This document shows, one piece after another, positions 54,246 through 61,321 of a DNA stretch of 64,000 nucleotides. The translations under genes were made by a program, and so were the position numbers. This stretch comes from Paraliobacillus quinghaiensis (GTDB taxonomy: Bacteria; Bacillota; Bacilli; Bacillales; Amphibacillaceae): NCBI RefSeq assembly GCF_003426025.1, contig NZ_QJSH01000002.1:248001-312000 (forward strand), read 5' to 3'. Within the stretch, counting starts at the first letter, position 1. Each line of letters begins with the position of its first letter. A model generated the notes under the pieces. That model worked only from the letters and a program-made list of their open reading frames with translations, ran no database searches and had not been told where the DNA came from.

Positions 54246-55166
54246 GTGACAATCTATTTGGATGCTGTTATGCTATTAAATTTTTTACTTGATTGGATGA
54301 TTTTACTGTTAACACAGCAGATGACTAAAATACCAACACGTAGATTATCTCTACTATTTGCGGCTTTGGTAGCTGCTATGTTAGTTCCACTAACAGTTTT
54401 TTATCCTGACTCCTTTCTGTTACATCCTTTAGGAAAAGTAATCTATTCCATCATTATTATTTTTGTTGGATTTGGATTTGGAAACTTTCGTCGCTTTTCA
54501 CGTCTTTTTATTACATTCTACTTTGTATCTATTATTTTAGGGGGTGGCCTAACAGCAATACATTTCTTTATAAATAGTCCTGTTTATCTATCAGAACATG
54601 GCATTTTAACATGGGAAGGTGGATACGGTGATCCAATTAGTTGGCTATTTGTAGTAATTGGATTTCCATTTGTTTGGGTATTTACGAAAAGAACTATGGA
54701 CAAGCACGCAATAACGAAATTTCGTCAAGATCAACATATGAATGTAATTATTGCACTAAACGATAGGGTCATTACTACAATTGGATATGTTGACAGTGGT
54801 AATCAGTTAGTAGATCCTATTAGTAAAAAACCTGTTATTATCTGTGATCATAAAATTATGCGTGAAATCTATACAATAGAACAGTTGGAGCAGATTAAAA
54901 AGGCACAGGATACATGTGATTTTAATGAAATTTCCAATGAATTAATGACACAGGTTCAATTTGTTCCTTATCAAGGTGTATCTGGGGATCATAGCTTCTT
55001 AATTGTCGTAAAACCACAATATTTAACAATTAGTTATTTAAATCAGACGATAAAAACATCAAAAGTTTTGATTGGCATACAATTTGGTAATCTTTCACCA
55101 GATGAGAGTTATCACTGTTTATTACAGCCTGCATTATTAAACCATGTTGTTACAAATTCAGCATGA
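54246..55166 (+). CDS. spoIIGA: Sigma-E processing peptidase SpoIIGA
   Basis: Membrane aspartic protease of 306 residues that removes the pro-sequence of sigma-E in the mother cell after the signal from SpoIIR. Five helices occupy about residues 5-150; the C-terminal protease domain carries the catalytic Asp183 in VDSGNQL, at the same number as in B. subtilis. The start is GTG at 54246 after GAGAGGGAG; the frame upstream overlaps the promoter and is not coding. The sigE ribosome site lies just past its stop. Confidence 0.94.
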   Translation: MTIYLDAVMLLNFLLDWMILLLTQQMTKIPTRRLSLLFAALVAAMLVPLTVFYPDSFLLHPLGKVIYSIIIIFVGFGFGNFRRFSRLFITFYFVSIILGGGLTAIHFFINSPVYLSEHGILTWEGGYGDPISWLFVVIGFPFVWVFTKRTMDKHAITKFRQDQHMNVIIALNDRVITTIGYVDSGNQLVDPISKKPVIICDHKIMREIYTIEQLEQIKKAQDTCDFNEISNELMTQVQFVPYQGVSGDHSFLIVVKPQYLTISYLNQTIKTSKVLIGIQFGNLSPDESYHCLLQPALLNHVVTNSA

Positions 55167-55186
55167 ATAAGAAGGGGGAAAAACAT

Positions 55187-55906
55187 ATGGCAAAATGGTT
55201 ATTTAAACTCAAATTAACGTGGTACAAAATACGATTGAAATTTGGTTATAAACCAGAAGAAATTTATTACATAGGTGGAAGTGAGGCATTACCACCTCCA
55301 TTAACAAAAGATGAAGAACAATTATTACTACAAAAATTACCTGTAGGAGATCCAGCTGCGAAGTCAATGTTGATTGAGCGAAACCTTCGTCTTGTTGTCT
55401 ATATTGCCAGAAAGTTTGAGAATACTGGAATCAATATTGAAGACCTTATTAGTATTGGTACAATTGGATTAATAAAAGCTATTAATACTTTTAAAATAGA
55501 CAAGAATATAAAGTTAGCAACATACGCATCAAGATGTATAGAGAATGAAATTTTAATGTACTTACGTAAAAATAATAAGCTAAAATCAGAAATATCTTTT
55601 GATGAACCATTAAATATAGATTGGGATGGTAATGAATTATTATTATCTGATATTCTAGGAACGGATGAAGATATTACGATAAAAGATCTAGAGGAAAAAG
55701 TTGATAAAAAGTTACTGTTAAGTGCATTAGAGCAACTGAATGAGAGAGAAAAACAGATCATGGAGTTACGGTTTGGATTGGTTGGAAATGAAGAAAAAAC
55801 ACAAAAAGATGTTGCTGATATGTTGGGTATATCTCAATCCTATATCTCGCGTTTAGAAAAAAAAATTATTAGACGTCTGCAAAAAGAATTTAATAAGATG
55901 GTATAG
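55187..55906 (+). CDS. sigE: RNA polymerase sigma-E factor (mother-cell, sporulation)
   Basis: Sigma-70 family factor of 239 residues. The N-terminal basic stretch ([21 protein letters not shown], split here as [13 protein letters not shown] and [17 protein letters not shown]) is the pro-sequence that keeps sigma-E inactive at the membrane, followed by the conserved EALPPPL. Regions 2 ([24 protein letters not shown]... with [12 protein letters not shown]) and 4 ([15 protein letters not shown]) are complete. ATG 55187 follows AAGGGGG; ATG 55163 overlaps spoIIGA and gives an unlikely extension. Confidence 0.95.
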   Translation: MAKWLFKLKLTWYKIRLKFGYKPEEIYYIGGSEALPPPLTKDEEQLLLQKLPVGDPAAKSMLIERNLRLVVYIARKFENTGINIEDLISIGTIGLIKAINTFKIDKNIKLATYASRCIENEILMYLRKNNKLKSEISFDEPLNIDWDGNELLLSDILGTDEDITIKDLEEKVDKKLLLSALEQLNEREKQIMELRFGLVGNEEKTQKDVADMLGISQSYISRLEKKIIRRLQKEFNKMV

Positions 55907-55959
55907 CAGGCAGGCTCTGGTTTTTGATTGAATTTGACACATAAGCGGGATATTTTTCC

Positions 55960-55990
55960 TGCATAAAAGACTCTTTCAGTGGTGATACTG
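55960..55990 (+). promoter_or_regulatory. Candidate sigma-F/sigma-G promoter of sigG
   Basis: TGCATA (55960-55965) and GATACTG (55984-55990) resemble the forespore consensus (TGMATA and CATACTA type). In B. subtilis sigG is transcribed from its own sigma-F and sigma-G dependent promoter after sigE. The preceding GCGGGA-TATTTT-TCCTGC hairpin (55945-55962) overlaps the -35 element. Confidence 0.5.
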
Positions 55991-56026
55991 TTCCATGAAC
56001 AGCATCTCCAAATGGGAGGGTCGATA

Positions 56027-56806
56027 ATGGCTAGACATAAAGTAGAAATTTGTGGTGTAGATACGTCTAAATTGCCAGTACTTAAAAATGAAGAAATGCG
56101 AAAGTTATTTAAGCAAATGCAAGAAGGTGATTTATCTGCAAGAGAAACATTGGTTAACGGAAATTTGCGTTTGGTTTTAAGTATTATTCAACGATTTCAA
56201 AATCGAGGGGAATATGGTGATGATTTATTTCAAGTTGGCTGTATTGGACTAATGAAATCAATTGATAATTTTGATTTAGGGCAAAACGTGAAATTTTCTA
56301 CCTATGCAGTTCCGATGATTATTGGTGAGATTCGCCGTTATTTACGTGATAATAACCCAATTCGTGTCTCACGTTCTTTAAGAGATACGGCTTACAAAGC
56401 ATTGCAAGTTCGAGAAAAACTAATGAGTAAAACATTAAAGGATCCAACACCAATGGAGATTGCCAAGGAAATGGATGTACCACATGCAGACATTGTTTTT
56501 GCAATGGATGCAATTCAAGATCCTGTATCTTTATTTGAACCGATATACAACGATGGTGGGGATCCGATTTTTGTAATGGATCAAATAAGTGATGACAAGG
56601 ATAAAGAAGATAACTGGCTTGATCAATTATCCTTAAAAGAAGGTATGCATCGATTAAATGAGCGTGAGAAAATGATCCTAACAAAACGATTCTTTCAAGG
56701 AAAAACACAAATGGAAGTTGCTGAAGAAATCGGCATTTCGCAGGCACAAGTATCGCGTTTAGAAAAAGCAGCTATTCACGAAATGAACAAGGAGATGTTT
56801 GAATAG
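56027..56806 (+). CDS. sigG: RNA polymerase sigma-G factor (late forespore)
   Basis: Sigma-70 family factor of 259 residues. The N-terminus ARHKVEICGVDTSKLPVL is the sigma-G signature also bound by the anti-sigma factors SpoIIAB and CsfB. Region 2 (GYDDLFQVGCIGLMKSIDNF-type, here DDLFQVGCIGLMKSIDNFD) and region 4 (MEVAEEIGISQAQVSRLEK) are complete. ATG 56027 follows TGGGAGGG. The longer frame from 55979 overlaps the promoter. A terminator follows. Confidence 0.96.
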   Translation: MARHKVEICGVDTSKLPVLKNEEMRKLFKQMQEGDLSARETLVNGNLRLVLSIIQRFQNRGEYGDDLFQVGCIGLMKSIDNFDLGQNVKFSTYAVPMIIGEIRRYLRDNNPIRVSRSLRDTAYKALQVREKLMSKTLKDPTPMEIAKEMDVPHADIVFAMDAIQDPVSLFEPIYNDGGDPIFVMDQISDDKDKEDNWLDQLSLKEGMHRLNEREKMILTKRFFQGKTQMEVAEEIGISQAQVSRLEKAAIHEMNKEMFE

Positions 56807-56829
56807 CCACAGATATGTTATAAAAAATA

Positions 56830-56873
56830 CGTAAGCCTTACTATATTCGGTTATAGTGAGGCTTATTTTTTTA
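56830..56873 (+). terminator. Terminator after sigG
   Basis: TAAGCCTTACTATA (56832-56845) and TATAGTGAGGCTTA (56852-56865) with one G-U-type difference, then TTTTTTT. Confidence 0.85.
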
Positions 56874-56933
56874 CATAAATCCGTAAAGAAAGAGGTGTAC
56901 GTGCATATAGTAGTAAAAAGGTAGGTGGATATC

Positions 56934-57185
56934 ATGGTCACATTAACAACAATGCAATTAAAGGAAATTATTTTAATTGATACTGGGGAGAAAGTCGGTA
57001 CTATTATTGATTTAGAAATAGACGTAGACCAAGGAATCATCACACATCTAATTATTGGTGCCAAAAATAAGGTGATTGGTCTATTTGGAAAACAAGAAGA
57101 AGTCATTATTCCTTGGTCACATATCGTAACGGTAGGAACAGATGTCATTTTAATTAAAAATATGTCTTATGATACAAGAATTTAG
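56934..57185 (+). CDS. ylmC: PRC-barrel protein YlmC/YmxH family
   Basis: Small protein of 83 residues consisting of one PRC-barrel domain (IILIDTGEKVGTIIDLEID, ITHLIIGAKNK, VIIPWSHIVTVGTDVILI). YlmC/YmxH proteins are sporulation-associated in Bacillus, with unknown function. ATG 56934 follows GGTAGGTGG. In B. subtilis ylmC follows sigG, ylmA and ylmB; the last two are not present. It lies 45 bases before ylmD. Confidence 0.85.
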   Translation: MVTLTTMQLKEIILIDTGEKVGTIIDLEIDVDQGIITHLIIGAKNKVIGLFGKQEEVIIPWSHIVTVGTDVILIKNMSYDTRI

Positions 57186-57230
57186 TCAAGATATATGATA
57201 AAATAGTGAAAAATGCAAGGAGGCATCTAT

Positions 57231-58037
57231 TTGGAACCTTTTACACTATTAAATGATTCCATCATGCAACTTTCTTCTTCTATCACGAAAGATGCTACCC
57301 TTATTGCAGGTATGACAACGCGCTTTGGAGGGAGAAGTGTAGCACCATTTTCATCATTAAACATGGGGTTTCATGTCCCTGATGACCCCAGTATGGTTTT
57401 GGATAATCGACAAATAGTTGCAGATATGATTTCGCTTCCACTTAGTAATTGGGTAATGGGAGAACAAGTACATGAAACAAATATTCATGTTGTGACTAAA
57501 AACGATCAAAATCTTGGAAAAGGGACTTTGTCTCACCAAGATGCATTAAAAGGAATTGACGGATTGATTACAAATCAAGCAAATGTGTTATTAACAGCAA
57601 TGTTTGCTGATTGTGTACCACTATACTATTGGGATCCTACCACTAACTGGATAGGTATTGCACATGCTGGTTGGCGAGGAACTGTCAATCAAATGGCTGC
57701 ACATATGGTGAGTAAATTAACAGATCTTGGTGCTGACGTCACTTCTTTACGTGTCGCAATTGGACCATCTATCTCGGCTCAAAATTATCAAGTAGACGAG
57801 AAAGTTTATCAATTAATACCAAAAAAATGGCGAGATCAAGTAACAGAGCAAATTGATTCAACGCACTATTTTTTTGATCTAAAAAAACTACATAAAATAA
57901 TTCTGGTAGATATAGGTGTGAACCCTGAGCATATTTTTGTAACGAATTATTGTACCTATCAAGATGACTATTTTTTTTCACATCGAAAAGAAAATGGGAA
58001 GACAGGGAGAATGTTAGGATTCATAGGATCAAAATAA
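57231..58037 (+). CDS. pgeF: Peptidoglycan editing factor PgeF (YlmD), purine nucleosidase/laccase-domain family
   Basis: Zinc enzyme of 268 residues in the DUF152/Cu-oxidase_4 family. Members have been reported as peptidoglycan editing factors that remove misplaced residues from precursors and as purine nucleoside phosphorylases. The metal ligands lie in TAMFADCVPLYYWDP and IAHAGWRGTVNQM; GPSISAQNYQVDEKV is also conserved. The start is TTG 57231; the ATG at 57213 overlaps the AAGGAGG ribosome site. It begins the ylmDEFGH-divIVA block. Confidence 0.88.
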   Translation: MEPFTLLNDSIMQLSSSITKDATLIAGMTTRFGGRSVAPFSSLNMGFHVPDDPSMVLDNRQIVADMISLPLSNWVMGEQVHETNIHVVTKNDQNLGKGTLSHQDALKGIDGLITNQANVLLTAMFADCVPLYYWDPTTNWIGIAHAGWRGTVNQMAAHMVSKLTDLGADVTSLRVAIGPSISAQNYQVDEKVYQLIPKKWRDQVTEQIDSTHYFFDLKKLHKIILVDIGVNPEHIFVTNYCTYQDDYFFSHRKENGKTGRMLGFIGSK

Positions 58038-58070
58038 ACTAGAGGATCATGTTAGAAAGGGAAATGTAAA

Positions 58071-58757
58071 TTGGATGTAGAAGCTAATGTAGAAATAATC
58101 CAACGAAATATAAATGAGGCATGTGACATTTCCAATCGTGACACAGAAGAAATTACAATTATAGGTGTGACGAAATATGTCACAATTGAACGTGCACAAG
58201 AAGCAGGACAAGCTGGTATAATAAATTTAGCAGAAAACAGAATGGAAGGTTTACTTGAAAAAAAAGAACAAATTGCTAATGATCAAGTAACTTGGCATTT
58301 TATTGGAACATTACAATCCAGAAAAGTAAAAAATGTTGTTGATTCTATCGATTATTTGCATTCTCTTGACCGTTTATCTTTAGCAAAAGAAATCGATAAA
58401 CGTTCATCAAAGGTTTTACCGTGCTTTATTCAAGTAAATGTTAGTGGCGAAGATTCAAAACACGGATTAGCAAAAGATGAGGTAGTCGAATTCGTTAAAG
58501 CATTAAGGGATTATTCTAATATTCAAGTAGTTGGCTTAATGACAATGGCTCCTTTTATTGATGATGAAAAGGAAATTCGTGCTGTTTTTCGTCAATTGAG
58601 AGAATTACGTGATACAATACAAGAGAAAAATTGGGAGCATGCACCTTGCAGGTATTTATCAATGGGAATGAGTCATGACTACAAAATTGCAATTGAAGAA
58701 GGGGCAACCCACATCCGAATTGGTTCTAGCTTAGTTGGAACTTCTGAAACGAGGTGA
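58071..58757 (+). CDS. ylmE: YggS/PROSC family pyridoxal-phosphate homeostasis protein (YlmE)
   Basis: PLP-binding TIM-barrel protein of 228 residues that controls cellular PLP and amino-acid balance. The PLP lysine is in [13 protein letters not shown] ([10 protein letters not shown]). [27 protein letters not shown] and [20 protein letters not shown] are family motifs. The start is TTG 58071, after AGAAAGGGAA. Its last bases overlap the ribosome site of sepF. It lies between pgeF and sepF as in many Firmicutes. Confidence 0.91.
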   Translation: MDVEANVEIIQRNINEACDISNRDTEEITIIGVTKYVTIERAQEAGQAGIINLAENRMEGLLEKKEQIANDQVTWHFIGTLQSRKVKNVVDSIDYLHSLDRLSLAKEIDKRSSKVLPCFIQVNVSGEDSKHGLAKDEVVEFVKALRDYSNIQVVGLMTMAPFIDDEKEIRAVFRQLRELRDTIQEKNWEHAPCRYLSMGMSHDYKIAIEEGATHIRIGSSLVGTSETR

Positions 58758-58762
58758 ACGTG

Positions 58763-59197
58763 ATGAGTATTAAGAATAAATTTAAAACGTTATTTTCAAT
58801 AGAAGATGAGTATGAGTATACGGAGATAGAAACAGAGGAAACAGAAGAGCCTACAACAAGAAGTGAAAAACGTAATTCTTCTCAAAATGTTGTTAGCTTA
58901 AAATCTGTCCAAGCCTCGTCTAAAGTGGTATTATCTGAACCACGATCTTATGACGAAACCCAAGAGATAGCTGATCATATTGTCAATCGTCGTTCTGTCG
59001 TTATAAACTTACAACGAGTTGACTTTCAACAAGCAAAGCGAATTGTTGATTTTTTAAGTGGAACAGTATATGCTGTTTCAGGTGAAATTCAAAAGCTTGG
59101 ACCGCACACCTTTTTGTGCACACCAGATAATGTGAATGTATCAGGTAGTATTACAGAAACACTTGAAGATGAAGAAGAATTTGAGAAAAGGTGGTAA
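58763..59197 (+). CDS. sepF: Cell division protein SepF
   Basis: Ring-forming septum protein of 144 residues that binds FtsZ and the membrane. An N-terminal amphipathic helix ([13 protein letters not shown]) would anchor it, a Glu/Thr-rich linker follows (about 15-55), and the DUF552 domain spans about 60-135 ([42 protein letters not shown]). ATG 58763 follows GAGGTGAACG. The gene belongs to the block that also encodes the Z-ring positioning protein DivIVA. Confidence 0.93.
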   Translation: MSIKNKFKTLFSIEDEYEYTEIETEETEEPTTRSEKRNSSQNVVSLKSVQASSKVVLSEPRSYDETQEIADHIVNRRSVVINLQRVDFQQAKRIVDFLSGTVYAVSGEIQKLGPHTFLCTPDNVNVSGSITETLEDEEEFEKRW

Positions 59198-59203
59198 GAT
59201 TAG

Positions 59204-59464
59204 ATGGGTATGCTACAAGATTTAATATTGAATTTAGTTCAACTATATAGTTGGGCATTAATTGGTTACATTTTAATGTCGTGGTTTCCGGGTGCAAGAG
59301 AATCGACAATTGGCCAATTCTTAGCGAAAATTGTTGAACCTTACCTAGAACCATTTCGCAAAATCATTCCGCCATTAGGAATGCTTGATATTTCACCAAT
59401 CGTAGCAATTATTACATTACAATTGGCTACGTCAGGATTAGTACAACTGTTTAATTTCTTTTAA
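59204..59464 (+). CDS. ylmG: YggT family membrane protein YlmG
   Basis: Protein of 86 residues with two membrane helices (about 8-28 and 64-84) and the conserved loop [13 protein letters not shown] with [15 protein letters not shown] between them, the YggT pattern. The family is linked to membrane organisation, osmotic tolerance and chloroplast division in other organisms; role here unknown. ATG 59204 follows AAAGGTGG six bases after sepF. Confidence 0.88.
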   Translation: MGMLQDLILNLVQLYSWALIGYILMSWFPGARESTIGQFLAKIVEPYLEPFRKIIPPLGMLDISPIVAIITLQLATSGLVQLFNFF

Positions 59465-59516
59465 AATGAATAGCTTTTTATCATAATTAGCTAAATTAAA
59501 ATAGGTGGATATAGGT

Positions 59517-60290
59517 ATGGAGATTTATCAGCACTTTCGGAAAGAGGAACAACCCTTTATTGATCAAGTTCTTTCTTGGAGAGATCAGGTCGAGAAACAA
59601 TACCAACGTAGAGATAGTGATTTCCTTGATCCAAGAGAACAGAAAATTTATCGAAGTTTAATCGGTAATGATGAGCAATTTGTTCTTTCTTTTTTTGGTG
59701 GCACCTCTGAAACCGAAAGAAAACAAGCGATCTTAGCACCATATTATGAAACAATTGAAGAGATGGATTTCCCAATTACATTATTGGAAGCAACCTATCC
59801 AACAAAGTTTATGACAATAGAACATCGGGATGTACTTGGTGCTTTTTTATCACTCGGTCTAAAGCGGAAAAAGTTAGGTGATGTTTTTATAAATGACGGG
59901 CTCATTCAATTAATGGTTTCAGCAGATATTGAAAGCTTTGTTAAATTTAATTTAACAACGATCAAAAAGGCATCAATAGAATGGACAGAGAAACCGTTAC
60001 ATGATGCTTTAAAGTCCAATGATACCTGGCTATCTCATACGACTACAGTAAGTTCTTTACGTCTAGATGTGATGATGAAAGAATTATACGGGGTATCAAG
60101 ACAAAACGCAGCACAAGCTATTCAAAAAGGGCTTGTTAAAGTGAATTTTCGTATTGTTGAAAATCCTTCCTTTGTTGTAGAGGAGGGAGACGTGTTCTCT
60201 TTTCGAAGTAAAGGCAGAAGTAGGTTAACGGAAGTAGCAGGCCAAACCAAAAAGGACAAATGGAGAATTAGTTTTGAAACATTAAAATAA
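59517..60290 (+). CDS. ylmH: S4-domain RNA-binding protein YlmH
   Basis: Protein of 257 residues. The N-terminal two-thirds are the YlmH domain (FLDPREQKIYRSLIG, LGAFLSLGLKRKKLGDVFIN) and the C-terminal S4 RNA-binding domain spans about 183-245 (SSLRLDVMMKELYGVSRQ, VKVNFRIVENPSFVVEEGD). In B. subtilis YlmH (RqcP2) acts as a ribosome quality-control factor related to RqcP. ATG 59517 follows ATAGGTGGATATAGG; GTG 59505 lies inside that region. Confidence 0.9.
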   Translation: MEIYQHFRKEEQPFIDQVLSWRDQVEKQYQRRDSDFLDPREQKIYRSLIGNDEQFVLSFFGGTSETERKQAILAPYYETIEEMDFPITLLEATYPTKFMTIEHRDVLGAFLSLGLKRKKLGDVFINDGLIQLMVSADIESFVKFNLTTIKKASIEWTEKPLHDALKSNDTWLSHTTTVSSLRLDVMMKELYGVSRQNAAQAIQKGLVKVNFRIVENPSFVVEEGDVFSFRSKGRSRLTEVAGQTKKDKWRISFETLK

Positions 60291-60370
60291 TTTTCTTTTT
60301 TAGCAGGAATTATTCTAATTTTGTCGAAATATACAGATAAGATAGTACACTTCATAAGGAGGTGGCCATA

Positions 60371-60886
60371 GTGCCATTGACACCATTGGATATTCATAAT
60401 AAGGAGTTCACCCGTGGATTTAGAGGTTATGACGAGGATGAAGTAAACGAATTTTTAGATCAAGTGATCAAAGATTATGAATTAGTAATGAGAGACAAAA
60501 AAGAATTAAAGAATCAAGTAGAAGATATGAAAGAAAGATTAGGTCACTTTTCTAATATTGAAGAAACATTAAATAAGTCAATTTTAATTGCGCAAGAAAC
60601 AGCAGAAGAAGTTAAAGGTAATGCGAATAAAGAATCGAAGCTAATTATTAAAGAAGCAGAAAAAAATGCTGATCGTATCATTAATGAAGCATTACAAAAA
60701 TCAAGACGCATTGCGATTGAAGTGGAAGAACTTAAAAAACAAGCGAAAGTATTCCGTACACGTTTGAAAATGTTAGTGGAAGCACAACTTGAGTTAATCG
60801 AAAATGATGACTGGGATGGTTTGTTTCAAATTGACATGGATGAAGAATATGAAAGTGAAGAAGAAACAAAAACAAATAGTTATTAA
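60371..60886 (+). CDS. divIVA: Cell-pole and septum protein DivIVA
   Basis: Coiled-coil protein of 171 residues that senses negatively curved membrane and places MinCD/MinJ; it also anchors the chromosome at sporulation. The N-terminal lipid-binding domain PLTPLDIHNKEFTRGFRGYD and EVNEFLDQVIKDYE is intact; long coils follow (about 30-150) and an acidic tail ends it. The start is GTG at 60371, seven bases from AAGGAGG and equal to the B. subtilis start. It has about 80 bases of leader after ylmH and no clear terminator before the ileS promoter. Confidence 0.95.
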   Translation: MPLTPLDIHNKEFTRGFRGYDEDEVNEFLDQVIKDYELVMRDKKELKNQVEDMKERLGHFSNIEETLNKSILIAQETAEEVKGNANKESKLIIKEAEKNADRIINEALQKSRRIAIEVEELKKQAKVFRTRLKMLVEAQLELIENDDWDGLFQIDMDEEYESEEETKTNSY

Positions 60887-60889
60887 GAC

Positions 60890-60918
60890 TTGACGTTTTT
60901 GTATTTATTACATATAAT
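60890..60918 (+). promoter_or_regulatory. Sigma-A promoter of ileS
   Basis: TTGACG (60890-60895) and TATAAT (60913-60918) with exactly 17 bases between; transcription would start near 60925 and read the T-box leader. Confidence 0.8.
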
Positions 60919-61004
60919 TCATTCACAGATAGTACGTTTAAAATTTAATGTTTAACTTCATGAATTTTTGAACAACCTTATAAAGCTATTATATTTTAAT
61001 GATC

Positions 61005-61258
61005 ATAAACTAACAGCAATGCGAGGGAAAGTAAGATAGTAATGATTTGCTAAAAGCGAGCTAGGGTCGGTGGAAGCCTAGTACAATCTTCTATTTGAAA
61101 ATCACCCTTAAGCTTCTTATTTGAAAACTTTAGTAAAATAAGACGTTTCCATCACGTTACGATGCTAAGCGGATAAAAACTGTCAAACCGTTTTTATCTA
61201 GTAAGGGTGGTACCGCGAGTCTTCTCGTCCCTTTGGGGATTTGAAGGCTTTTTTTGTT
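61005..61258 (+). ncRNA. T-box leader controlling ileS
   Basis: Contains the T-box sequence AGGGTGGTACCGCG (61204-61217), a Stem I with AGTAAGAT and GCGAGCTAGGGTCGGTGGAAG pieces, and a terminator whose stem forms from GTCTTC and GAAGGC (about 61218-61250) followed by seven Ts. Upstream of the specifier stands GAA and the probable specifier codon is ATC (61101-61103), isoleucine, facing the AGTA of a loop-E motif. Uncharged tRNA(Ile) would stabilise the antiterminator. Confidence 0.93.
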
Positions 61259-61321
61259 GGAAAATTTTAATTGTCGAGATTATGGAATTAAAAAAAATGA
61301 ATAGAACAAGGAGGAAAAAAG

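Noticed and set aside
56319-56747. 142-codon frame antisense to sigG
   Set aside because: Mirror of a conserved coding sequence, His/Leu-rich, without ribosome site; a typical shadow frame.
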